From positions 124,001 through 188,000 of the forward strand of contig CEFQ01000005.1 of NCBI GenBank assembly GCA_900068845.1: a stretch of 64,000 bases of DNA. The letters run 5' to 3'. This document shows positions 27,446 to 36,428 of the stretch, in pieces; the first letter of the stretch is position 1; the number at the start of each line of letters is the position of its first letter. Origin of the DNA: Enterobacter ludwigii. Lineage in GTDB: Bacteria > Pseudomonadota > Gammaproteobacteria > Enterobacterales > Enterobacteriaceae. The position numbers and the translations under genes were made by a program. The notes beneath the pieces were generated by a model. The model worked only from the letters and a program-made list of their open reading frames with translations. It had not been told where the DNA came from and did no database searches.

Positions 27446-28159
27446 ATGTCGTCATACCATCCCCGTCCGCTGCGCGGCAAGCTGGACGCTGTCTGGCAAC
27501 AATACGGGCAATCGGTGCTGGGCGCGCCGCTGCTGTGGTTTCCTGCACCTGCTGCAGATGCCGAAAGCGGGCTGATTATCGCAGGCACGCACGGCGACGA
27601 GAATGCCGCCATTGCCACCTTATCGGGTGCCATGCGCACCTTGCCGGACGCGCTGCGCCGTCATCACGTTATTCTGGCGGTGAATCCCGATGGTTGTCAG
27701 CTGGGGTTGCGCGCAAACGCTAATGGCGTCGATCTCAACCGTAATTTTCCCGCCGCCAATTGGCAGAACGGCGATACGGTGTATCGCTGGAACAGTGAAG
27801 CGGATGAGCGCGATGTAGTGCTATCAACCGGGGCCAGTCCCTCATCGGAACCCGAGACCCGCGCACTGTGCCAGCTGATTCATCAGATAAAACCACGCTG
27901 GGTGGTTTCCTGGCACGAGCCGCTGGCCTGCATTGACGATCCGCATCACAGCGATTTAGCGCAGTGGCTGGCGCAGCAAACCGCGTTGCCGGTGGTGAGC
28001 AGCGTCGGTTATGCCACGCCAGGTTCGTTTGGGAGCTGGTGCGACGATCTCGGCCTGTTATGCATTACCGCCGAGATGCCGCCGATTTCGGTGGACGAGG
28101 CCACCGAAGTCTATCTGGAAGCGATGATCAATCTGCTGCGCTGGCAGCCCGCGGTTTAA
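27446..28159 (+). CDS. mpaA: MpaA, murein tripeptide amidase (M14 carboxypeptidase)
   Basis: A 237-residue zinc amidase (E. coli MpaA 242) that cleaves the gamma-D-Glu-mDAP bond in recycled murein tripeptide. Zinc ligands H49 and E52 (GTHGDENA) and H157 (SWHEPL); the arginine-substrate loop GVDLNRNFPA is at about 94-103. GAGGAACG lies just upstream of ATG. Its last 32 bases overlap the convergent ycjG gene, which encodes the enzyme acting on its product. Confidence 0.95.
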   Translation: MSSYHPRPLRGKLDAVWQQYGQSVLGAPLLWFPAPAADAESGLIIAGTHGDENAAIATLSGAMRTLPDALRRHHVILAVNPDGCQLGLRANANGVDLNRNFPAANWQNGDTVYRWNSEADERDVVLSTGASPSSEPETRALCQLIHQIKPRWVVSWHEPLACIDDPHHSDLAQWLAQQTALPVVSSVGYATPGSFGSWCDDLGLLCITAEMPPISVDEATEVYLEAMINLLRWQPAV

Positions 28160-29114
28160 GTACGCCGTGCGAGAAATGCAAAGACGGTTCAACATCGGCA
28201 GCCAGCCAGGTTGGACCGTCGAGATCCGCAAATGTCGCCCGCGCCGTCAACGGTAACGCTGCACGAATCGCCCGCGAAGTGCAGAGCATGCAGCCGAGCA
28301 TAATCGCGAATCCCTGCTGCTGCGCGGCCTCTGCGAGCGCCAGCGCTTCGGTTAATCCGCCGGTTTTATCCAGCTTAATATTCACCATCTCATAGCGCCC
28401 TTTCAGCTGGTTCAGACTCTCACGCGTATGACAGCTTTCATCCGCGCAGATGGGCAGCGGATGGATAAAGTTGCCCAGCGCGCTGTCTTCTGCGGCGGGC
28501 AGCGGCTGTTCCAGCATGGCGACATTGAGATCGGCCAGCAACTGACAGCGCGCCGCCAGGCCTTCGGCATGCCAGGATTCGTTGGCATCGACAATCAAGG
28601 TCGCGTCCGGAACTGCGCTGCGTATCGCCACTAAACGTTCGCTGATCAGGTGATCGTCCATTTTGATCTTCAATAAACGTGCGCCATGCTGCCATAGCGC
28701 CTGCGCGCTGCTGGCCATCGCGTCTGGCGTATCGATGCTGATGGTATGCGCAGTGACAATCTCATCGGCCAGTGGTACAGCGCATAATTGCACCAGACTT
28801 TTGCCCTGTTGCTGACGCTCCAGATCCCACAGAGCGCCGTCAATGGCGTTGCGTGCCGCGCCCGCGGGTAATGCCTGTTGCAGCGCTTCACGCGTCATCC
28901 CGCTTTGCAACGTGCTCAACTGCGAGGCGATCTGCTTGAGTACCGACTCTTCGCTTTCACCGTAGCGCGCGTACGGTGTGGCTTCACCCACGCCTATCAC
29001 ACCATCCTGCTCGATTTCCACCACCACGACATGCGCCTCGGTACGGCTACCGCGTGAAATAACAAACGGCGAATGTAACGGCCAGGCTTCCGGATAACTC
29101 TTCACTGTTCTCAT
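28128..29114 (-). CDS. ycjG: L-Ala-D/L-Glu epimerase
   Basis: A 328-residue enolase-superfamily enzyme (E. coli YcjG 321). Barrel signatures: catalytic Lys in LLKIKMDD, metal ligands in VDANESW, MLEQPL and CADESCHT, and second catalytic Lys in NIKLDKTGGLTEA. It epimerises L-Ala-D-Glu from murein recycling to L-Ala-L-Glu, which peptidases can then split. MppA, MpaA and this enzyme form one degradative route. The 3' end overlaps mpaA by 32 bp, slightly longer at its C-terminus than the E. coli protein. Confidence 0.94.
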   Translation of the reverse strand: MRTVKSYPEAWPLHSPFVISRGSRTEAHVVVVEIEQDGVIGVGEATPYARYGESEESVLKQIASQLSTLQSGMTREALQQALPAGAARNAIDGALWDLERQQQGKSLVQLCAVPLADEIVTAHTISIDTPDAMASSAQALWQHGARLLKIKMDDHLISERLVAIRSAVPDATLIVDANESWHAEGLAARCQLLADLNVAMLEQPLPAAEDSALGNFIHPLPICADESCHTRESLNQLKGRYEMVNIKLDKTGGLTEALALAEAAQQQGFAIMLGCMLCTSRAIRAALPLTARATFADLDGPTWLAADVEPSLHFSHGVLKPRAASAAD

Positions 29115-29256
29115 TATTTCTCCATAAATCCGTCGTTTAAATGCGAGCCAGCTCGATTATCGCCAGGATATGCGCTCGTAAACCCTTAAAAATTATGTCA
29201 TAAACAAGCGCTATACCTTAAAAGTCAGATATTTCATCGTTAAAAAAGGAAATCGC

Positions 29257-29760
29257 ATGTCTCAGACTGTTCACTTTCAGGGCAATCCGGTACCGGTTGC
29301 AGGCCACTTTCCACAAGTTGGCGAGCAGGCTAAACCTTTCAGCCTGGTCGCTAAAGATCTTGGCGATGTATCCCTTGCTAAGTATGCAGGCAAACGCAAA
29401 GTTCTGAACATTTTCCCGAGCATTGATACCGGCGTGTGTGCAGCCTCGGTGCGTAAGTTTAACGAGCGTTCAGGTGAAGCGGATAACACGGTGGTGCTGT
29501 GCATCTCGTCTGACCTGCCTTTCGCGCAGTCACGCTTCTGCGGTGCCGAGAACGTCAGCAACGTCATCACTCTCTCTTCACTGCGTGGCGCTGAATTCAA
29601 GGAAAACTATGGCGTGGCGATTGCGGATGGCCCGCTGAAAGGCTTGACCGCGCGTGCCGTGGTGGTGCTGGATGAAAACGATAAAGTGATTTACAGCGAA
29701 CTGGTGAACGAAATTACCGAAGAACCTAACTACGATGCGGCACTGGCTGCGCTGAAGTAA
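29257..29760 (+). CDS. tpx: Tpx, thiol peroxidase
   Basis: A 167-residue periplasmic-facing/cytosolic atypical 2-Cys peroxiredoxin reducing alkyl and hydrogen peroxides with thioredoxin. Peroxidatic C61 ([10 protein letters not shown]), resolving C95 (SRFCGAEN) and the extra C82 match E. coli Tpx. AAGGAAA lies 6 bases before the ATG. Followed by a strong terminator, then the inserted glycoside cassette in place of tyrR, its E. coli neighbour. Confidence 0.97.
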   Translation: MSQTVHFQGNPVPVAGHFPQVGEQAKPFSLVAKDLGDVSLAKYAGKRKVLNIFPSIDTGVCAASVRKFNERSGEADNTVVLCISSDLPFAQSRFCGAENVSNVITLSSLRGAEFKENYGVAIADGPLKGLTARAVVVLDENDKVIYSELVNEITEEPNYDAALAALK

Positions 29761-29801
29761 TTTTCGCCTGGCTGAAAAGCCCGTCATGTAGACCAAACAG
29801 T

Positions 29802-29836
29802 AAGCACCGAATGATTCATTCTTCGGTGCTTTTTTA
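29802..29836 (+). terminator. Terminator after tpx
   Basis: 10-bp stem AAGCACCGAA/TTCGGTGCTT with six T at the end. Confidence 0.93.
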
Positions 29837-29927
29837 TGGCGCCATCAATAACGACATCTTTTTAAGCCCTTGATTAATCATCATACGTAGCATTTTTTCC
29901 CGCAGGTTTCATTTTAACTGTGATTCT

Positions 29928-29943
29928 TGTTACCCGTATCACA
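29928..29943 (+). promoter_or_regulatory. Candidate CRP site before the glycoside cassette
   Basis: TGTTA-CCCGTA-TCACA fits the CRP consensus TGTGA-N6-TCACA with one mismatch, about 115 bp before the transporter ATG. Carbon-catabolite control would suit a sugar operon. No local regulator gene is present. Confidence 0.5.
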
Positions 29944-30057
29944 TTAATTAAAAAACATAAAACCCGTAACAAATCCCGCAATTGTTCCTATCCGGTTCGC
30001 TACCTATAACTAACCGCTAATTGCCCTTAAGCGATTCAAAGTCAGGCGGGAGTCTTT

Positions 30058-31437
30058 ATGCAAGCAAGCTTATCCATTAAAGAAAAGTTCAGTTATGGTC
30101 TGGGCGATATGGCCAGTCATATTGCCATTGATAACGTCATTATTTTTCTCACCTTTTACTACACCGATGTGGTGGGCTTGCCCGCAATCTTTGTCGGCAC
30201 GCTGTTTTTGCTGGCACGCGTTGCTGATGCGGTGATCGATCCGGCGATGGGCATGGTGGCCGACCGAACCCGTTCACGCTGGGGCAAATTCCGTCCCTGG
30301 TTATTGATGCTGGCGGTGCCATTCGGCGCCAGTTGCATGCTGATTTATGCCGTGCCAGAAAGTCTGTCACTCACCGGAAAAATGATCTACGCCGCTGTGA
30401 CCTACAGCCTGATGATGCTGATGTATACCGCCATTAATATTCCTTACTGCTCGATGGGGGCGATTATCACCGCCGAAGATAATCAGCGTATCTCTCTGCA
30501 ATCATGGCGCTTCTTCCTTGCCACGCTGGGCGGCGCCATGTCCACTTTCCTGATGATCCCGCTCGCCACCTGGCTGGGGGGCGGCAATAAACTGGACGGT
30601 TACTTCGCAGCAATGTCGATTATGGCGACACTGGCAACCCTGCTGTTTTTTATCTGCTTCCTCAATACCCGCGAACGTATCAATGCCCCCGCTAACCACG
30701 GCAACTTTCTTGCCGATTTGCGCGATTTGTTGCGTAACGACCAGTGGCGCGTGGTGGCATTGCTGGTGTTCTGCAATATCTCGTTCGGTGTGGTACGGCT
30801 CGGCGCAATGATGTACTACGTCACATATTTCCTTGGCAATGCCAGCTTCTTCATGTGGCTGCTGGCCGCACATATCATAGGCAAGAGCGTCGGAAGCGTG
30901 TTGGCTAAGCTGCTGACTCGCCGCTTAAATAAAATCACCGCCTTTACCCTCAGCGCTATCACTGCCGGCGTGTTAAGTATCAGCATTGTGTTCCTGCCTC
31001 AATCGCTGGCGCTGTTGGTCGGCATGACGTTTATCGTCTCCAGCTTCTATCAGGTCACTACCACGCTGATGTGGGTGATGATGGCCGACGTGGTGGATTA
31101 CGGTGAATATCGTCAAGGGAAGCGCCTCGATGGCACCGTCTTCTCCACGTTGCTGGCCGTATTAAAAATGGGCATGGCCATCAGCGGCGCGATTGTTGGC
31201 TGGACGCTCGGTTTGAGCGGTTACGTTGCTCAGGCACCGCATCAGCAGCCCGCCGCCATGATGGCCATTGTGGCGCTGTTTTCGGTGGTTCCCGGCGTGC
31301 TGTCGCTGTTAAGCGCGCTAGCAATGCGCGGTTACAAACTTAACGATGCCACCATGCGCACCATCAATCAGAACAAGATGTCAGCCCAACCGGCTGCAAC
31401 TGCCTCCACCCTTTTACAACCACAGGAGTTGTCATGA
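30058..31437 (+). CDS. GPH-family glycoside:cation symporter (YicJ-like)
   Basis: A 459-residue, 12-helix permease of the glycoside-pentoside-hexuronide family. The N-terminal KFSYGLGDMASH, the cation-site D-P-x-M-G-M-x-x-D-R-T-R loop (residues about 61-72) and the middle DVVDYGEYRQGKR segment are family hallmarks. With the downstream GH31 gene it most resembles E. coli yicJ-yicI, suggesting uptake of alpha-xylosides or similar oligosaccharides; the substrate is inferred. GGGAG lies 6 bases before the ATG. Its stop overlaps the GH31 ATG (ATGA), so both are made together. Confidence 0.9.
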   Translation: MQASLSIKEKFSYGLGDMASHIAIDNVIIFLTFYYTDVVGLPAIFVGTLFLLARVADAVIDPAMGMVADRTRSRWGKFRPWLLMLAVPFGASCMLIYAVPESLSLTGKMIYAAVTYSLMMLMYTAINIPYCSMGAIITAEDNQRISLQSWRFFLATLGGAMSTFLMIPLATWLGGGNKLDGYFAAMSIMATLATLLFFICFLNTRERINAPANHGNFLADLRDLLRNDQWRVVALLVFCNISFGVVRLGAMMYYVTYFLGNASFFMWLLAAHIIGKSVGSVLAKLLTRRLNKITAFTLSAITAGVLSISIVFLPQSLALLVGMTFIVSSFYQVTTTLMWVMMADVVDYGEYRQGKRLDGTVFSTLLAVLKMGMAISGAIVGWTLGLSGYVAQAPHQQPAAMMAIVALFSVVPGVLSLLSALAMRGYKLNDATMRTINQNKMSAQPAATASTLLQPQELS

Positions 31438-33470
31438 GTGAATTACGCGCCGAATCCCAGCGTATTATTTGGACATTTGACCGTCAGACGCTGGTCATCG
31501 AACCCTGGGGCGCGCATAGCCTGCGAGTACGAGCCACCTGTCAGCCCGACCTGATTGATCATGACTGGGCGTTGCTATCGCCTGCTGCTTGCGAGGTAGA
31601 GATTCAGCGCGATCATGAATCGCTCAGCTTACGTAACGGCAATATCACCGCCACCTTGAATATTCGCGGCCAGCTGGCTTTTTATAACCAGCGCGGGGAG
31701 TTGCTGCTGGAGGAGTTCTGGCGTCAGCGCAGTACCGTGGGTATTGGTGCCAGCGAAAAGAGCCAGGACAAATACATCAGCGCCCTGAAGCTGGATGCAC
31801 GTGCCTTTCGGCCGATTCCAGGTGGTAAATACCAGCTCAGCGTGCGCTTTGAAGCGCGGGCGGAAGAGAAAATCTATGGTATGGGCCAGTATCAGCAGGA
31901 TTGCCTCGACCTGAAAGGCTGCACGCTTGAGCTGGCACAGCGTAACTCGCAGGCCAGCGTGCCGTTTATGGTTTCTAACCTTGGCTATGGCCTGCTGTGG
32001 CATAACCCGGCCATCGGCGAAGTGACGTTTGGTAAAAACGGCACCCGCTGGCAGGCCGAGGTGACCGATCAGATGGATTACTGGATCACCGCAGGCGACA
32101 CACCGGCGGAGATTTTGCGCCAATATGGTCGCGCCACCGGTACAGCACCAATGATGCCCGCGTTCGCTACCGGCTTCTGGCAATGCAAATTACGCTATCG
32201 CACCCAGCAGGAAGTGTTGGAGGTGGCACGTGAATATCGCCGCTTGCAGCTGCCGCTCTCGGTGATTGTCATCGACTTTTTCCACTGGCCAAATCAGGGA
32301 ACCTGGTGTTTCGACGCACGCGACTGGCCGGATCCCCGTGCCATGGTTCAGGAACTCAAGGAGATGGGTATCGAAACCATGGTGTCGGTGTGGCCCACGG
32401 TTGACAGCAGAAGTGACAACTATCGTCTGATGAAATCCAAAGGGTTGCTGGTCAACAGTGAACGCGGTGTGTCGGTTAATCTCGATTTTATGGGCAATAC
32501 CACCTTTTTTGATGCCACGCATCCCACTGCGCGCGAGTTCGTCTGGCAGGAAGTTAAGCGCAACTATTATGACCACGGTATTCGCACCTTCTGGCTCGAT
32601 GAAGCGGAGCCGGAGTATCGCGCCTACGATTTTGATAACTACCGCTATCACCTGGGACCGGTACAGGAAGTGGGAAACATTTATCCGCAACTGTTTGCTC
32701 GCGGATTTTATGAAGGGCTACAACAACAGGGTGAGCGCGAGATCGTCAATCTGGTGCGCTGCGCCTGGGCGGGCAGCCAGCGTTACGGCGTGCTCGCCTG
32801 GTCAGGTGATGTTCACTCCTCGTTCCATGCCTTACGCAATCAGTTTACTGCCGGGTTAAATATGGCGATGGCGGGTATTCCATGGTGGACCACCGACATT
32901 GGCGGTTTTCAGGGTGGTAACATTCATGATCCGGCGTTTCATGAGCTGTTGATCCGCTGGTTCCAATGGGCGGTGTTCTGTCCGGTGATGCGTCTGCATG
33001 GTTATCGCGAACCGCAGATTGCGCCTGCAGAAGCCTGGCGCGACGGCATTGCCCAATGCAACAGTGGCTCACCCAATGAGGTATGGAGTTACGGTGAGGA
33101 GAATTATGCACTGATGAAAAGTTGCCTGATGCAACGTGAGCGGCTGCGCCCCTATATTGATGGTTTAATGCGCGAAGCGCATGAATTAGGCGATCCGGTA
33201 ATGCGACCGCTGTTCTATCACTATCCGCAGCAGCCAGAGAGCTGGCAAGTGGAAGATCAGTATCTGCTGGGACGCGATCTTCTGGTCGCGCCGGTGCTGC
33301 ATGCTGGTCAACGTGAACGTGAAGTATGGCTACCTGCCGGTGAGCAATGGATTGCCCGCAATGGCGAGAGCTATCGGGGCGGGCAGCGCATCAACGTTGC
33401 CGCACCACTCAGTGAGATTCCGGTGTTTATGCGGGAAGGAAGCAAGGTAGACATACGCGCATCTGAATAA
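31434..33470 (+). CDS. GH31 alpha-glycosidase (alpha-xylosidase/alpha-glucosidase type)
   Basis: A 678-residue cytoplasmic glycoside hydrolase. The GH31 fold shows an N-terminal beta-sandwich (1-235), then the barrel with VIVIDFFHWPNQGTWCFD, nucleophile D389 in FWLDEAEPE and acid/base D459 in LAWSGDVHSSF, and a C-terminal beta domain. It is about 90 residues shorter than E. coli YicI (772), and the nucleophile motif differs from KTDFGE, so it belongs to another GH31 branch. It probably splits terminal alpha-xylosyl or glucosyl residues from imported plant oligosaccharides; exact specificity is open. Translationally coupled to the transporter. Confidence 0.9.
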   Translation: MSELRAESQRIIWTFDRQTLVIEPWGAHSLRVRATCQPDLIDHDWALLSPAACEVEIQRDHESLSLRNGNITATLNIRGQLAFYNQRGELLLEEFWRQRSTVGIGASEKSQDKYISALKLDARAFRPIPGGKYQLSVRFEARAEEKIYGMGQYQQDCLDLKGCTLELAQRNSQASVPFMVSNLGYGLLWHNPAIGEVTFGKNGTRWQAEVTDQMDYWITAGDTPAEILRQYGRATGTAPMMPAFATGFWQCKLRYRTQQEVLEVAREYRRLQLPLSVIVIDFFHWPNQGTWCFDARDWPDPRAMVQELKEMGIETMVSVWPTVDSRSDNYRLMKSKGLLVNSERGVSVNLDFMGNTTFFDATHPTAREFVWQEVKRNYYDHGIRTFWLDEAEPEYRAYDFDNYRYHLGPVQEVGNIYPQLFARGFYEGLQQQGEREIVNLVRCAWAGSQRYGVLAWSGDVHSSFHALRNQFTAGLNMAMAGIPWWTTDIGGFQGGNIHDPAFHELLIRWFQWAVFCPVMRLHGYREPQIAPAEAWRDGIAQCNSGSPNEVWSYGEENYALMKSCLMQRERLRPYIDGLMREAHELGDPVMRPLFYHYPQQPESWQVEDQYLLGRDLLVAPVLHAGQREREVWLPAGEQWIARNGESYRGGQRINVAAPLSEIPVFMREGSKVDIRASE

Positions 33471-33508
33471 GTGTAGGTTTGCACGCCGGTATTACCGGTC
33501 GCAGCTAT

Positions 33509-33550
33509 CGTAGCGGCGCAATTTATTGCGTTATAAATCGCGCTGCTACG
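33509..33550. repeat. 42-bp imperfect palindrome between GH31 gene and tyrR
   Basis: 18-bp arms CGTAGCGGCGCAATTTAT and ATAAATCGCGCTGCTACG pair with two mismatches around a 6-base loop. It lies between convergent genes and could act as a shared transcription stop; lacking a U-tract, it looks more like a REP-type element. Confidence 0.75.
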
Positions 33551-33575
33551 GAATGTGCGCTAATTGAATGTGCGA

Positions 33576-35141
33576 TTACTCGCTTTCGTTACGCTTCTGC
33601 CCCAATCCATATTCACGCAATTTATTGGCAATTGCGGTATGTGACACACCCAGGCGTTTCGCCAGTTTGCGTGTGCTGGGATAAGAGAGATAGAGACGCG
33701 TCAGCACCGAGCGTTCGAAGCGGCTGGTGATGTCATCCAGCGAACCTTCCATCGCCTCTTCACCCAGAGACACATCCAGCGCCTGCTCTGGCAACACAAT
33801 ATCTTGTGGACCCAGCTCATAACCTTCCAGCTGCGTTAACGCACGGTACAGCGCATTCTTCAACTGACGCACGTTACCCGGCCAGTTGTAGCGCGTCAGG
33901 AACGGCGTCAGTTGTGATGAGAGGCGCGGACGCGGTAAGCCTTGTTCGTCAGCGAAGCGTGCGACAAACATTTCAGTCAGCGGCAGAATATCCAGCGGAC
34001 GTTCGCGCAGCGGCGGCAGGTTAAGCGTCAGTACATTCAGCCGATAGAACAGATCTTCACGGAACTCACCGCGTTGCACCAGCTCGATCAAATTCTTCTG
34101 GGTGGCGCAAATTACGCGCACATCCACGTGCACTTCATGCTCTTCCCCTACGCGGCGGAATGTCCCGTCATTGAGGAAGCGCAGCAGTTTAGTCTGCATG
34201 CGTGGCGACATTTCGCCAATCTCGTCCAGCAGCACCGAGCCGCCGTTAGCTTGTTCGAAGAAACCTTTCTTACCTTCAAGCGCGTTAGGATAAGCGCCTG
34301 CAGCGTGACCAAACAGTTCGCTCTCAGCCACATCATCCGGCAATGATGCGCAATTCAGTGCGAGGAACGGTTTTTTGCCGCGCGCGCTACGTAAATGACA
34401 GGCACGCGCCAGCATATCTTTGCCAGTGCCGGTATCGCCAACAATCAACAACGGTGCATCGTGCATCGCCAGCTTGCGCGCCTGTTCAATCACCTGACGC
34501 ATTTTTGGCGTGACTGCCACAATGTGATCGAACTCGGATTCATCAGTCACGGTGAGATTCTGCAACTGACGGCCCATACGCGCCGTGGATTTCAGGGTGA
34601 TCATTGCACCGACAGGCAGATCACTTTGCCCCTCTTCTTCAGCCAGATAAATTGGCCGCGCTTCCATCAGGAAATCGCGCCCCTGAATCACCACATGCTG
34701 CGCCTGGGCGTCAACACGTTCGTTTTCCAGCCAGCGCTGGAAATTAAAACCGGTGATTAAGGTGCCAACATTTTGGTTACGCAGCTTCTGTTCATCGAGG
34801 GTAAACAGATTTTGTGCCGCCGGGTTCGCCAACTCGACCTTGCATTTCAAATCGATGGATAACACCGGTTCGGGCATTGCTACCAGCAGCGCGCTCAACG
34901 CGCGATGCTCACGTTCTGACGGCATAAACGAAACGGTACGCACATCTGTCACGCCAGGTGTACGGCGAATTTCCGCCATCAGATTACTGAAGGGTTCAAA
35001 CTCCAGCGCGGTAAAATTGAGGTAAATGCGGCCAAGTGGCGCAATTTCGATGCCGCGCAGGTCGATATTGCGGGCAACCAGCAGATCGAGCAACTCGCGC
35101 GCCAGACCGATTCGGTCCTGGCAGAAAACTTCCAAACGCAT
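33576..35141 (-). CDS. tyrR: TyrR, aromatic amino-acid regulator
   Basis: A 521-residue regulator (E. coli TyrR 513). ACT domain at 1-75, PAS at about 78-190, AAA+ domain with Walker A GDTGTGKD (235-242), and a C-terminal Fis-like helix-turn-helix (TRKLAKRLGVSHTAIANKL). The GAFTGA loop of sigma-54 activators is replaced by GAYPNALEG, as expected for TyrR, which acts with sigma-70. It represses or activates aro/tyr/mtr-type genes in response to Tyr, Phe and Trp. Just downstream of ycjF, as in E. coli, with its own leader of about 210 bp. Confidence 0.96.
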   Translation of the reverse strand: MRLEVFCQDRIGLARELLDLLVARNIDLRGIEIAPLGRIYLNFTALEFEPFSNLMAEIRRTPGVTDVRTVSFMPSEREHRALSALLVAMPEPVLSIDLKCKVELANPAAQNLFTLDEQKLRNQNVGTLITGFNFQRWLENERVDAQAQHVVIQGRDFLMEARPIYLAEEEGQSDLPVGAMITLKSTARMGRQLQNLTVTDESEFDHIVAVTPKMRQVIEQARKLAMHDAPLLIVGDTGTGKDMLARACHLRSARGKKPFLALNCASLPDDVAESELFGHAAGAYPNALEGKKGFFEQANGGSVLLDEIGEMSPRMQTKLLRFLNDGTFRRVGEEHEVHVDVRVICATQKNLIELVQRGEFREDLFYRLNVLTLNLPPLRERPLDILPLTEMFVARFADEQGLPRPRLSSQLTPFLTRYNWPGNVRQLKNALYRALTQLEGYELGPQDIVLPEQALDVSLGEEAMEGSLDDITSRFERSVLTRLYLSYPSTRKLAKRLGVSHTAIANKLREYGLGQKRNESE

Positions 35142-35311
35142 TGCGATGAGCCTTAGTCAGGTTTTGATTTTAATGATAATACGCTAACTTGCAGCGCCTC
35201 AGAAGAGGCCTGTCAGGAAAAGTTGACAGCCTGAGGCAGGTGATAGAGAGAAGTGTAGCGGAGCGACCAACAAAAATCCCGCCGAATATGCGATGTAACA
35301 CAGATAATTTC

Positions 35312-35341
35312 ACCTTTCACGCCTGCAACAGCGTGAAAGGT
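35312..35341 (-). terminator. Hairpin after ycjF, before tyrR
   Basis: Perfect 11-bp stem ACCTTTCACGC/GCGTGAAAGGT directly after the ycjF stop. U-tract is poor, so it may attenuate rather than end transcription from the psp-ycjXF unit into tyrR. Two more small hairpins (GCCTC/GAGGC, CTGTCA/TGACAG) lie nearer tyrR. Confidence 0.5.
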
Positions 35342-35354
35342 AAGCAAGTGCTGA

Positions 35355-36428
35355 TTATTTAGCAGCCTGCCCTGCTTTATCCCCTTTTTTTACCAGGGAT
35401 TCTTTTAGCTGTCCAATTAACTCACGACGAAAATCGCCGAGGCGCGGCTTATCATCTTCCAGCCACGGCAGCGGACGACACAATTCCATCGCTTTAATGC
35501 CGAGACGTGCGGTAAGTAAACCGGCGCCGATCCCTTGGGCAGCGCGGGTGGAGAGCCGTGCTGCCAGATCCTGCGACATCCAATCCATGCCGACTTCACG
35601 CACCAACTCCGATGCCCCGGCAAATGCCATATTGAGCAGCACTAAGCGGAACAAGCGGATGCGGCTAAAGTAGCCGAGTTCGATGCCATAAATCGCCGCG
35701 ATGCGATTCACCAGCCGCAGATTGCGCCAGGCAATAAATGCCATATCGACCAATGCCAGCGGGCTGACAGCAATCATCAGCGTCGATTCGGCAGCGTGAC
35801 GGCTGATCTCACGACGCGCCTGACGATCCAGCACCGGCTGCACCAGCTGAGCGTATAAGGTGACGATTTCGCGATCGTTGTGGGTTTCGTGCAGCGCCGC
35901 ATGCCAGCGTTGCAGTGCGGGATGGGCTTGGTCGAGTTGCGCCTGCTGCGCCAGTTTTTCACAGAACGCCCGGCCTTTCCCCACGCCGTGGCTGTGCAGC
36001 AGTTCGCGGCCAATATCGCGCTCTTCGGCACGCTGACGCAGACGATATAAACGCCGCCATTCGCCAATTAGCGCCCCCGCACCCGCCGCAACAATGAAGG
36101 TACCGGCTACGCCGGTGCCCAGCGTAAACCAGTCGCGCACCATCCACGCATCGTGCAGCGTTTGTGCGCCCTGCGCCACCACGCTAACACCGAAAATAGC
36201 AAGACCCACGCCCACCATTTTACGCCACAGGCTGCGTTTGGGACGCAGCGCGGCTTCCACCACTTTTTCGCCTTCGCCCTCTTCCAGTGGCTCAACTTCC
36301 GCGGTGGCAAGAAAGGCATTTTCAGCTTCCGCACTAAAGGTCTGCGCGGCGCGCAGCGGCTTTTCCGCTTCCACCGTCAGTGGGCGGGCAAAATCAATCC
36401 GCCCTTTTAAAGGTGTTTCGTCGCTCAT
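35355..36428 (-). CDS. ycjF: YcjF, UPF0283 membrane protein
   Basis: A 357-residue inner-membrane protein with an acidic N-terminal tail (1-70), two helices around 70-125 and a conserved C-terminal half ([40 protein letters not shown]). Its partner is YcjX. Both belong to the extended phage-shock regulon in enterobacteria. The ATG overlaps the ycjX stop. Molecular function unknown. Confidence 0.93.
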   Translation of the reverse strand: MSDETPLKGRIDFARPLTVEAEKPLRAAQTFSAEAENAFLATAEVEPLEEGEGEKVVEAALRPKRSLWRKMVGVGLAIFGVSVVAQGAQTLHDAWMVRDWFTLGTGVAGTFIVAAGAGALIGEWRRLYRLRQRAEERDIGRELLHSHGVGKGRAFCEKLAQQAQLDQAHPALQRWHAALHETHNDREIVTLYAQLVQPVLDRQARREISRHAAESTLMIAVSPLALVDMAFIAWRNLRLVNRIAAIYGIELGYFSRIRLFRLVLLNMAFAGASELVREVGMDWMSQDLAARLSTRAAQGIGAGLLTARLGIKAMELCRPLPWLEDDKPRLGDFRRELIGQLKESLVKKGDKAGQAAK

